Source of the DNA: an uncultured Chloroflexota bacterium
Lineage (GTDB): Bacteria > Chloroflexota > Anaerolineae > Aggregatilineales > Phototrophicaceae
Direction of reading: 5' to 3'
Length of the DNA stretch: 5,353 nucleotides
Assembly: GCA_937870805.1 (NCBI GenBank)
Contig: CALMZT010000873.1
Coordinates: forward strand, 1 to 5,353
Under the pieces are notes generated by a model. It was not told the origin of the DNA. It saw nothing but the letters and a program-made list of their open reading frames with translations, and ran no database searches. Positions 1-5,218 of the stretch are shown here, in pieces (positions within the stretch are counted from its first letter, which is position 1; every line of letters starts with the position of its first letter). Position numbers and translations under genes: made by a program.

Positions 1-1964
1 GCATTGTCATCGACCACCAAAACGCGCGTCTGCAAGGTTTCGGCGGTTGCATCGGGGAAGTCCATATCAATGTCTGAAACTGCCGCCTCGTTTACTGCAA
101 CCGTCGGGCTATCGTCCAGCCAGTGGCGTGCTTCTTCAACGTAGGAGAGCGCGGCAGACTGCGGAGAGGCTAAGGTGCGCGGTGCGTCGATTTGTTCCTG
201 CGGCAGATGCGCTGTGCCCAATGGGATCGAGACGGTAAACGTTGTGCCAACGCCTAACTCACTCGTCGCCGCAATCTGCCCGCCGTGAAAATGGACGAGT
301 TCATCCACGAGCGCCAAGCCAATGCCAGAGCCTTCGTGCGTTCGGGAGCGCGCGCCGCGCACACGGTGGAAACGCGCGAAAATCTGTGGCAAGTCTTCCT
401 GTGAAATGCCGATGCCTGTGTCGCGTACCGTGAGTTCGGCGGAATGGGGGTTAGCGCGTAAGGAGATGGTAATTTCGCCTTCAAACGTGAACTTGAAGGC
501 GTTCGAGAGCAAATTCAGGACGATCTTTTCCCACATATCCCGATCAACGTACACAGGTTCTGGTAGTGGGGGACAATCCACGTTCAGGCGCAGTCCGGCG
601 TGTTCCACGATGGAGCGAAAATTGCTGGCGAGATCACGGGTGAGCGCGGCTAAATCCGCTGCCTCAAATGACGCCCGAATGCGATTCGACTGGATGCGCG
701 AGAAGTCGAGCAATGAGTTCACTAATTTAAGCAGGCGCAGGCTGTTACGATAGGCGACTTCTACATTTTCGCGCTGTGGGTCACTTAATGCATCGACTGT
801 GCCATTGAGTAAATCTTCGAGAGGATTGAGCATCAGCGTGAGAGGCGTGCGGAATTCGTGGCTGACATTACTGAAAAATTCGATTTTGGCGCGATCAAGC
901 GCGGCTAACGCCTCAACCCGCTTACGCTCCTGCTCATAAGCGTCGGCGTTGGCGACAGCGGTGGCAACGTGACCAGCAATCAACTGATAGAAACCGCGAT
1001 ATTCCTCGTCAAGTTCCAGTCGTGCGCTGACGCCCGCCACCAGGAAGCCGACGGTGCGCGTGCTGCCTGCTGATAAGATAGGCAGCACCAGCGCCGTATG
1101 CGGCTGTTCAGGAAAGGGACCGATGGTGATATTGCTCAAGCGAGTGGAGAGATCATTGATGAGGGCAACTTCACCTTTCTCCATCACCTGCAAGAACGAC
1201 CAGAGGCTTTCGTGCTCATCCGACACTTCGATCAGGCGCGCACTGATCTCGGATTCAGGTTCAACGCCAGAACAACCCACCAGACGCGCTTGTCCTGCAC
1301 TTTCGTCTAACAAGTAGACGAGGGCGAAGGGAATATCCAGCGTGTTTTGGGCAAGCGCGTTCACGGCAATGTGACAGGCTTCTTCTACCGTTTTTGCTTC
1401 GCTGGCACGTTCGCCCAGATCATGCAGGGTTTTCAGGCGGCGTTCGCCGAGGACACGTTTGGTGGTTTCCATCGCCGTGACAAAGATGCCACCCACGCCC
1501 CCTGTCTCATCGAAGATGGGGCTGTACGAGAACGTAAAGTACGTTTCTTCAGTGAAGCCATAGCGATCCATCGGCAGCATCTGGTCAGACGACCAGGTTG
1601 CCTGTTTATCGCGATAGACGCTTTCCATCAGTGGACCGAGAATGTACCAGATTTCTGCCCAAGTCTCATTGCCAGGCTGACCCATCGACTGCGGGTGTTT
1701 TGCGCCTAAGATCGGACGGTAAGCGTCATTGTAAATCTGGATGAGTTCGGGTCCCCACCAGATAAGAATAGGAAAGCGAGAAAAGAGACAGATACTGACT
1801 GCGGTTTGTAAACTCTGGGGCCAGGTTTCGATTGCGCCAAGCGGCGTCTTTGACCAATCTATCGAGCGCACGAGCGCGCCCATTTCACCGCCACCGAGCA
1901 GCATTTGTTCGATAGAGTTTTCGCCAAATGTGTTTTGTGGATCGCTTGCCTTGCGCTGGGTCAT
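1..1964 (-). CDS. Hybrid sensor histidine kinase (PAS-GAF-HisKA-HATPase-REC), C-terminus cut by window edge
   Basis: This is a cytoplasmic two-component sensor kinase that should autophosphorylate on histidine and pass phosphate to its own receiver domain. The frame is open from ATG at 1964 to the window edge, giving about 654 residues. A PAS-like segment at ~62-167 starts after the conserved lead 'SKTPLGAIETWPQSL', and a GAF-like segment follows at ~180-342. The H-box 'SHEFRTPLTL' has its phospho-acceptor at His369. The N-box is 'LNLLSNAFKF' (Asn488), G1 is 'RDTGIGI' (Asp515), and G2 is 'GSGIGLAL' (545-552). After a ~60-residue linker, 'TRVLVVDDN' (to 654) begins a receiver domain, with the Mg-binding acidic pair at Asp652-Asp653. 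The phospho-acceptor Asp lies outside the window. I saw no transmembrane segment, so sensing is probably intracellular; the ligand is unknown. A GGAG sits five bases before the ATG. No output gene or partner regulator is visible. Confidence 0.95.
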   Translation of the reverse strand, partial: MTQRKASDPQNTFGENSIEQMLLGGGEMGALVRSIDWSKTPLGAIETWPQSLQTAVSICLFSRFPILIWWGPELIQIYNDAYRPILGAKHPQSMGQPGNETWAEIWYILGPLMESVYRDKQATWSSDQMLPMDRYGFTEETYFTFSYSPIFDETGGVGGIFVTAMETTKRVLGERRLKTLHDLGERASEAKTVEEACHIAVNALAQNTLDIPFALVYLLDESAGQARLVGCSGVEPESEISARLIEVSDEHESLWSFLQVMEKGEVALINDLSTRLSNITIGPFPEQPHTALVLPILSAGSTRTVGFLVAGVSARLELDEEYRGFYQLIAGHVATAVANADAYEQERKRVEALAALDRAKIEFFSNVSHEFRTPLTLMLNPLEDLLNGTVDALSDPQRENVEVAYRNSLRLLKLVNSLLDFSRIQSNRIRASFEAADLAALTRDLASNFRSIVEHAGLRLNVDCPPLPEPVYVDRDMWEKIVLNLLSNAFKFTFEGEITISLRANPHSAELTVRDTGIGISQEDLPQIFARFHRVRGARSRTHEGSGIGLALVDELVHFHGGQIAATSELGVGTTFTVSIPLGTAHLPQEQIDAPRTLASPQSAALSYVEEARHWLDDSPTVAVNEAAVSDIDMDFPDATAETLQTRVLVVDDN

Positions 1965-2081
1965 TGAATCTCCACAACAATAGGGTTCATGTGATGTGCA
2001 GCAATCCTCTTTTCACCGAAGGGATACATTTGCCTTTGATGTATTGCTCCAGATCATGGGTGTTCGGGTGAATATGATATG

Positions 2082-2105
2082 GAATCGTAGACAACAATAC
2101 GATTC
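2082..2105. promoter_or_regulatory. Perfect 8-bp inverted repeat, possible operator or hairpin upstream of the kinase
   Basis: GAATCGTA at 2082-2089 and TACGATTC at 2098-2105 are exact reverse complements separated by eight bases (GACAACAA). No T-tract follows on either strand, so this is unlikely to be an intrinsic terminator. It lies ~120 bases upstream of the kinase start and 18 bases from the MITE-like element. It could be a regulator binding site or simply a short repeat; the regulatory role is inference. Confidence 0.35.
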
Positions 2106-2122
2106 TCATGATGAGTGTCTAG

Positions 2123-2308
2123 AGCGTGCTTACAAGAAGAAATGTTGTTTAATTAAATTAACCCCCTATCCCCCCAACCCCTTTTCCCCGCAAGCACAGA
2201 AAGAGGGGAGCGCACACCGTTTTGAAGTCGCTCTCCGCTGGCGTGTAAGCGAAGCGGCGAGATTTAGAGAGGGGTTAATTTCCATGAACAACATTTTGCA
2301 AACACGCT
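2123..2308. mobile_element. MITE-like palindromic element, 186 bp, imperfect terminal inverted repeats
   Basis: The left arm (2123-2165) and the right arm (2271-2308) are imperfect reverse complements. The outer AGCGTG/CACGCT pair, an AATGTTGTT/AACAACATT block and an AAATTAACCCC/GGGGTTAATTT block all match, with one 5-base indel and a few substitutions. The inner 27-base portion matches at 22 positions. The core is C-tract rich (CCCCCTATCCCCCCAACCCC) and can fold again with AGAGGGG near 2203. The element has no coding capacity, which fits a non-autonomous element or a dispersed intergenic palindrome. I found no clear target-site duplication, so mobility is inferred from shape. It shares the 12-mer GTAAGCGAAGCG (2245-2256) in inverted form with the repeat near 3882. 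Confidence 0.5.
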
Positions 2309-2425
2309 ATTTCTGATAATTATACTGATACAGGGACACTTTAGCCTCTTTTTAAGTCCAACACCATTACCGTTCAAGCAGAACAATAGTTACGTATTCC
2401 ATGAATGTTCTTATTGAGAGTTCTA

Positions 2426-2431
2426 TATAAT
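2426..2431 (+). promoter_or_regulatory. Putative -10 box of the DUF1003 gene
   Basis: A perfect TATAAT lies 46 bases before the DUF1003 start in an AT-rich stretch. No good -35 hexamer is seen 16-18 bases upstream (the best candidate overlaps TGAATG near 2402), so the promoter is weak or activator-dependent if real. Confidence 0.35.
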
Positions 2432-2477
2432 GGTCTAGCAGGCACATCAATGATCGACAACGATAAGGTATGAGGTC

Positions 2478-3026
2478 ATGAACACGAGCAATACAAACCA
2501 CAACGCACGCGAAACTGCCAGTATCGAGGGATCATTCCGTTCGACGTACCACATGATTAAGAGCTTAAAAGCTGAAGCGGACGCGAAACGCACGCGCGCC
2601 GAAAAACTTGCCGACTGGATGACAGCAATGTTTGGCACGATCACTTTTCTGGCGATCAATGTGATCTGGTTTGTCGGGTGGCTGGTGCTCAACAGCGGTG
2701 TCATCCCGAATTTCGAGCCATTCGATCCGTTTCCGTTTGGGCTGCTGAACAGCGCTGTTTCGCTGGAGGCGATTATTCTTGCCATCTTTGTGCTCATTTC
2801 ACAGAATCGCGCCGCGAAGATTGCTGAGCTACGGGAAGAAGTTGATTTGCAGGTGGATATCGTGACGGAGCAGGAACTCACGAAACTGCTGCATCTGGTG
2901 AGCCAGGTGCTGGAAAAACAGGGGGTTGATCTCTCAGGGGATAAAGACTTACAAGAGATGCTGCAACCGACGAATCTCAGCAGGATTGAGAAAACGCTTG
3001 AGAAGGAAGTGGTTAACACGAAATGA
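2478..3026 (+). CDS. DUF1003 family integral membrane protein
   Basis: This is a small inner-membrane protein of 182 residues in the DUF1003 family, whose molecular function is unknown. The family core is clear. An amphipathic lead with 'RAEKLADWM' (40-48) precedes a first membrane helix at ~52-72 ('FGTITFLAINVIWFVGWL'). The hallmark 'FDPFPF' is at 82-87, a second helix lies at ~88-107, and the family's 'SQNR' signature follows at 108-111. The remainder (112-182) is a charged, probably coiled-coil cytoplasmic tail. The ATG at 2478 follows TAAGG nine bases upstream. An overlapping ATG at 2470 encodes only three residues before a stop that overlaps this start. The gene stands alone and converges on the Uma2 gene with a 77-base gap that shows no strong intrinsic terminator. 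Confidence 0.92.
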   Translation: MNTSNTNHNARETASIEGSFRSTYHMIKSLKAEADAKRTRAEKLADWMTAMFGTITFLAINVIWFVGWLVLNSGVIPNFEPFDPFPFGLLNSAVSLEAIILAIFVLISQNRAAKIAELREEVDLQVDIVTEQELTKLLHLVSQVLEKQGVDLSGDKDLQEMLQPTNLSRIEKTLEKEVVNTK

Positions 3027-3103
3027 GCAGCTTAAACTTCCTCAAGATGGGGATGATACGCGAACAGTAGTTTTAACCGTGCCGTTCTTATTGAGTTGTT
3101 CGG

Positions 3104-3664
3104 TTATTCTGCCAACGGGTCTACAAAAATATCTCGCACAGGTAGCGTGAAGCCGGGCAGAATATCCCCGACATTCAATACATCATTGATGTCGAATTCT
3201 TGTAATTCTTTACCGGGTGCGTACACATCAACGCTCATCGATTCTGGATAAATTTCCCACAACAGAATTCCTGCCTGTCGGTAAACTTTGCGTTTGTCCC
3301 GAATGTCTTTGGCTTTGTCTGTGGGTGAAATGATTTCAACAGCCCACAGCGGCGCTACAGGATCGGGATATTCCTTACTCATTGGTGTGCGTTTATAGGC
3401 AAAGTCGGGAGCGACAACACTTTCTTGAACCCGATAAGCTCCACCTTCACCGCTGGTGTGGCAGGGCAGTTTATGTTCATGGCAAAACACACGCACTGCA
3501 AAGGCAATCAGGTCTCTATACTCAGAATTCGATGTGCGTCCTGGTGACACTTCGCTAATCTCCCCGTTGATAAGTTCAAATAAGCGGTCTTCGTTTTCCG
3601 GCAAGGCAATGAACTGCTGAAAATCCTCAAATGTGTACAGGTGGGGCGGATTTTGTACGACCAT
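3104..3664 (-). CDS. Uma2 family (DUF820) PD-(D/E)XK endonuclease-like protein
   Basis: A 186-residue protein of the Uma2 family, which has a restriction-endonuclease-like fold and is often present in many copies in Cyanobacteria and Chloroflexota. The biological role is not established. Visible family features in order are 'YTFEDFQQF' (10-18), 'LFELINGEI' (28-36, Glu35), 'APDFAY' (85-90, Asp87), 'WAVEIISPTD' (107-116, Glu110), 'DKRKVYRQAGILLWEI' (123-138, candidate catalytic Lys124/126) and the closing 'ILPGFTLPVRDIF' (168-180). Asp87, Glu110 and the following Lys fit the expected nuclease triad, so the protein looks intact and is of usual family length. The ATG at 3664 has GAGG eight bases upstream. 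It is a single gene with no methyltransferase or toxin-antitoxin partner visible. A role in DNA cleavage or mobile-element biology is inference. Confidence 0.92.
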   Translation of the reverse strand: MVVQNPPHLYTFEDFQQFIALPENEDRLFELINGEISEVSPGRTSNSEYRDLIAFAVRVFCHEHKLPCHTSGEGGAYRVQESVVAPDFAYKRTPMSKEYPDPVAPLWAVEIISPTDKAKDIRDKRKVYRQAGILLWEIYPESMSVDVYAPGKELQEFDINDVLNVGDILPGFTLPVRDIFVDPLAE

Positions 3665-3693
3665 ACTTCATACCTCAACTCTAGCTTGTCGCA

Positions 3694-3699
3694 ATTATA
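3694..3699 (-). promoter_or_regulatory. Putative -10 box of the Uma2 gene
   Basis: On the minus strand a perfect TATAAT lies 29 bases upstream of the Uma2 ATG. At 17-base spacing the -35 position reads AAAACA, matching only the ACA half of TTGACA. This would give a leader of roughly 23 nt containing the GAGG ribosome binding site. Confidence 0.4.
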
Positions 3700-3746
3700 A
3701 AACGAATCCAGAGATATGTTTTGGCAATTCAACAAAATGAGTGCTG

Positions 3747-3799
3747 CAAGGGTAGGTATTTTGTGAAGGGGAGTTGAGTGTTCGCCTTGACCTCACCCC
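3747..3799 (+). repeat. Dispersed repeat, direct copy 1
   Basis: This copy starts with CAAGGGTAGGTATTTT (3747-3762) and ends with a GAGTGTTCGCC...TGACCTCACCCC block (3776-3799). Both ends recur in copy 2 (3811-3872): 14/16 at the first block and 21/24 at the second. Copy 2 is nine bases longer in between. The first block also recurs inverted at 4031-4046. Confidence 0.7.
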
Positions 3800-3810
3800 C
3801 TAGCCCTTCA

Positions 3811-3872
3811 CAAGGATAGGCATTTTGTGGAGTGTAGCACAAGTTATCGAGCGTTCGCTATGACCTCACCCC
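3811..3872 (+). repeat. Dispersed repeat, direct copy 2
   Basis: This copy begins with CAAGGATAGGCATTTT (3811-3826) and ends with a GAGCGTTCGCTATGACCTCACCCC-type block (3849-3872). It follows copy 1 after ~11 bases, so the two form an imperfect tandem pair. C-tracts of the form 'CCTCACCCCNTAGCCC' are common in Chloroflexota intergenic DNA; that comparison is from general knowledge. Confidence 0.7.
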
Positions 3873-3881
3873 AAACCCCGT

Positions 3882-3922
3882 CGCTTCGCTTACCCCAACG
3901 CGCAATATGGGATCGGTTGGGG
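3882..3922. repeat. C/G-tract hairpin with a 12-mer shared with the MITE-like element
   Basis: CCCCAAC at 3893-3899 pairs exactly with GTTGGGG at 3916-3922 across 16 bases. Just before it, CGCTTCGCTTAC (3882-3893) is the exact reverse complement of 2245-2256 in the upstream element, which suggests the two are diverged members of one repeat family. No T-tract follows, so it is not a typical intrinsic terminator. Confidence 0.5.
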
Positions 3923-4030
3923 GCGTGTGTGGCGCGGGAGAGGGGCTTCCAGACTCGCGTTGTTGAGCGTTTGAGCAATCAAAATAGTCTTAACGGCGAG
4001 GTATTTTGAACGTGTTGTTGAGGCAAGAAT

Positions 4031-4046
4031 AAAATACCTATCCTTG
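4031..4046 (-). repeat. Inverted copy of the CAAGGATAGGTATTTT repeat
   Basis: The reverse complement, CAAGGATAGGTATTTT, matches copy 2 (3811-3826) and copy 1 (3747-3762) at 15 of 16 bases each. It faces them, so the interval 3811-4046 (or 3747-4046) is bounded by inverted repeats, as in a small non-autonomous element. A further partial direct core, AGGTATTTTG, occurs at 3999-4008. Confidence 0.65.
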
Positions 4047-4092
4047 TACACCACATTTCCTCCATCTGCATAAACAAGTTTTAACCGTTCTA

Positions 4093-4258
4093 TCAGGGCA
4101 ATCGCATCAAATTTAGTTTGAAGGTTACACGGGTTCACAACATCTTTGTCGGGACAAGCGTACAGGGCTGAGCAGCGGGCGAACACACAGGTTCGCCCCT
4201 ACAATGACGTTGCTGACCTTCCTTGACCCCATTCGCGATTTTGATGCAATCGCCCTGA
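4093..4258. repeat. Long-range 19-bp inverted repeat (arms 4093-4111 and 4240-4258)
   Basis: TCAGGGCAATCGCATCAAA at 4093-4111 and the reverse complement of 4240-4258 (TCAGGGCGATTGCATCAAA) agree at 17 of 19 positions, with a 128-base spacer. Each arm is accompanied by a direct copy of CCGTTCTAT (4085-4093 and 4259-4267). The arrangement could be a small palindromic element flanked by a 9-base duplication or remains of an inverted duplication. Confidence 0.55.
4177..4198. repeat. Small perfect hairpin GGGCGAAC-N6-GTTCGCCC (REP-like)
   Basis: An exact 8-bp stem encloses a 6-base loop (ACACAG) and is followed by CTACAATGACG. Sequences of the form 'GGGCGAACACA..GTTCGCCCCTACA' are, from general knowledge, a recurrent intergenic repeat in Chloroflexota and some Cyanobacteria. 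No U-tract follows, so a terminator role is unlikely. Confidence 0.55.
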
Positions 4259-4263
4259 CCGTT

Positions 4264-4303
4264 CTATATCAATATTTGACTCGATCTTTAAAGATTGATA
4301 TAG
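4264..4303. promoter_or_regulatory. Nested palindromes overlapping the promoter, putative operator
   Basis: CTATATCAAT (4264-4273) and ATTGATATAG (4294-4303) are exact 10-bp reverse complements. Between them lies the 12-bp perfect palindrome ATCTTTAAAGAT (4284-4295), inside the -35/-10 spacer. ROK repressors such as NagC and Mlc bind AT-rich palindromes near promoters and often autoregulate. Binding here is inferred from position only. Confidence 0.5.
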
Positions 4304-4304
4304 T
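4276..4304 (+). promoter_or_regulatory. Strong sigma70-like promoter of the ROK-like gene
   Basis: TTGACT (4276-4281, 5/6 to the -35 consensus) and TATAGT (4299-4304, 5/6 to the -10 consensus) are separated by exactly 17 bases. Transcription would start near 4311, leaving a leader of about 70 nt to the ATG at 4384. The spacer carries a perfect palindrome, which suggests repression by a bound regulator, plausibly the ROK protein itself. Confidence 0.7.
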
Positions 4305-4332
4305 CAATTTAGTTACACGATGTTACTAAGTT

Positions 4333-4345
4333 TTACAGACTGTAA
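4333..4345. promoter_or_regulatory. 13-bp perfect palindrome TTACAGACTGTAA in the leader
   Basis: The palindrome is centred at 4339 and lies inside a looser symmetry, CTAA (4326-4329) to TTAG (4350-4353). It sits downstream of the predicted transcription start and before the start codon. It could be a second operator allowing looping with the spacer site, or a leader hairpin; the sequences of the two palindromes are not alike. Confidence 0.4.
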
Positions 4346-4383
4346 GTAATTAGATTTTGGAACACTCAAAAAGGCTTTCTTTC

Positions 4384-5217
4384 ATGAGGCGACCCTCCAC
4401 CATCACCGCCACCGATATGCGGCGGATTAATCGTTCCGCGATTCTAGAGATTGTGCGCCGTGAAAGTCCGATTTCTCGCACGTTAATTGCCGAAAAGCTG
4501 GGGGTCAGCCTGCCCACCGTCATGCGGATTATCGACGAACTGGTGGAATCGAGCTTAGTACGCACAACCGATTCAACGGAGTGGAGTGGGGGGCGTCGCC
4601 GTCCGCTGCTGGAATTTAACGCCGAAGGGCACGCCGTCGTCGGCATTGATCTCAGCGGCAGCAAAATCTTCGGAAACGTTGGTGATGGCAAGGACTTCGG
4701 CTCCGCGCTATTGGCAACGGTCACGGGACTGGCTCTGATGGTCATTGCCTTGTTCGCCATGCCAGCCCTCATGCGGTTCGTCACCCCGATGGTTGGTGCT
4801 GTCGCTGGCGGCGGTGGCGGTCTGGCAGCAGGGACGGTCGGCGCACTGGCTTCCGGCGCAATCAGCATGGGCAGCGCCGGACGCGGCGGCGGATCATCCA
4901 CCAGCTCGACGACAACCAGCAGCACCTCGAGCCAAAGCCCTGGATCGCAGGGCCCCTCGGGCACTGGCAGCCAGGGAACGGCAGGAACGTCCGGCACGGC
5001 GGGGAAGACAGGTACCCGGAGCGCCGGAGCCACTGGCGCTGCATCTACCGGTGCCGGGAGTGCTGCTTCAGGCGGCGGAGAGGCCGCTAGCGGTGGCGCT
5101 GTGGCCGCGGGTGCCGGTGGTGTCGCCGTACTGGCTGCGCAGAAGGGCGTTGAAGCAGGCCAGGCCGCTTCCGGGGCCATCAAAGACATGAGCGAAGAAT
5201 CCACGGGGGGTGCCTGA
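4384..5217 (+). CDS. Chimeric ORF: ROK repressor N-terminus joined to the C-terminal part of a TrbL/VirB6-like (SCO6881-like) conjugation protein
   Basis: The frame encodes 277 residues from ATG 4384, which has AAAAAGG nine bases upstream. A TTG at 4357 would add nine residues but lacks a ribosome binding site. Residues 15-60 form a MarR/ROK-type winged helix ('AEKLGVSLPTVMRIIDEL'), 68-74 is the linker 'SGGRRRP', and 87-97 is the glycine motif 'GIDLSGSKIFG' that opens the ROK sugar-kinase domain. A ROK regulator would continue to ~400 residues. Instead, from about residue 98-106 the sequence becomes one hydrophobic helix ('ALLATVTGLALMVIALFAMP', 108-127) and then a long Gly/Ser/Thr/Ala-rich tail ending in 'AIKDMSEESTGGA'. 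That tail resembles the end of actinobacterial-type conjugation channel proteins, and the next gene starts one base after the stop. GC content rises at the switch. The ROK half is confident and the conjugation half moderate. The protein is probably non-functional as a sugar-responsive repressor; misassembly is possible. Confidence 0.7.
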   Translation: MRRPSTITATDMRRINRSAILEIVRRESPISRTLIAEKLGVSLPTVMRIIDELVESSLVRTTDSTEWSGGRRRPLLEFNAEGHAVVGIDLSGSKIFGNVGDGKDFGSALLATVTGLALMVIALFAMPALMRFVTPMVGAVAGGGGGLAAGTVGALASGAISMGSAGRGGGSSTSSTTTSSTSSQSPGSQGPSGTGSQGTAGTSGTAGKTGTRSAGATGAASTGAGSAASGGGEAASGGAVAAGAGGVAVLAAQKGVEAGQAASGAIKDMSEESTGGA

Positions 5218-5218
5218 A

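Larger units (their letters stand above)
1965..2477. other. Divergent intergenic region between the kinase and DUF1003 genes
   Basis: This 513-base stretch separates the leftward kinase gene from the rightward DUF1003 gene, so it must hold both promoters. It contains an 8-bp inverted repeat (2082-2105), a MITE-like element (2123-2308) and a consensus -10 hexamer at 2426-2431. An imperfect nested palindrome also lies at about 2012-2072: TTCACCGAA pairs with TTCGGGTGAA, and ATACAT pairs with ATGTAT inside it. I could not identify a convincing kinase promoter. An open frame at 1996-2316 runs through the repeat and has no coding character. Confidence 0.8.
3665..4383. other. Repeat-rich non-coding region
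   Basis: About 720 bases lie between the divergent Uma2 and ROK-like genes. Apart from the two promoters at its ends it is built of short repeats, listed separately. The open frames here (for example 3827-4009 plus and 3890-4186 minus) cross the repeats and have no ribosome binding site or family resemblance. I see no RNA gene. Confidence 0.75.

Noticed and set aside
322..1983. Several plus-strand open frames in the left third
   Set aside because: They lie antisense to the continuous histidine kinase frame, whose motifs are unambiguous.
1996..2316. Plus-strand open frame of 106 codons
   Set aside because: It reads through the MITE-like palindrome ('LTPYPPNPFSP' is a translated C-tract), has no family signature and overlaps both inverted arms.
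3027..3103. Possible bidirectional terminator between the convergent DUF1003 and Uma2 genes
   Set aside because: Only short distant pairings were found (CGAACA/TGTTCG, AACCG/CGGTT), with loops over 20 bases and no T-tract, so I do not call a terminator.
3747..3872. CRISPR array from the repeated CAAGGATAGG units
   Set aside because: There are only two direct copies, with diverged repeats and related rather than unique sequence between them, and no cas genes.
3890..4186. Minus-strand open frame of 98 codons
   Set aside because: It crosses three separate repeats, has no convincing ribosome binding site and no recognisable domain.
4350..5204. Long minus-strand open frame (284 codons) opposite the chimeric gene
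   Set aside because: It is a Pro/Ala/Arg-rich translation opposite a Gly/Ser/Ala-rich gene, a common artefact of GC-rich repetitive coding sequence. The plus frame has clear ROK motifs, a promoter and a ribosome binding site.
4384..5217. Genuine membrane-anchored one-component regulator (HTH plus transmembrane helix)
   Set aside because: The ROK kinase domain is broken right after its first motif and the tail with its downstream neighbour fits conjugation proteins, so a designed HTH-membrane sensor is the less likely reading without comparative support.
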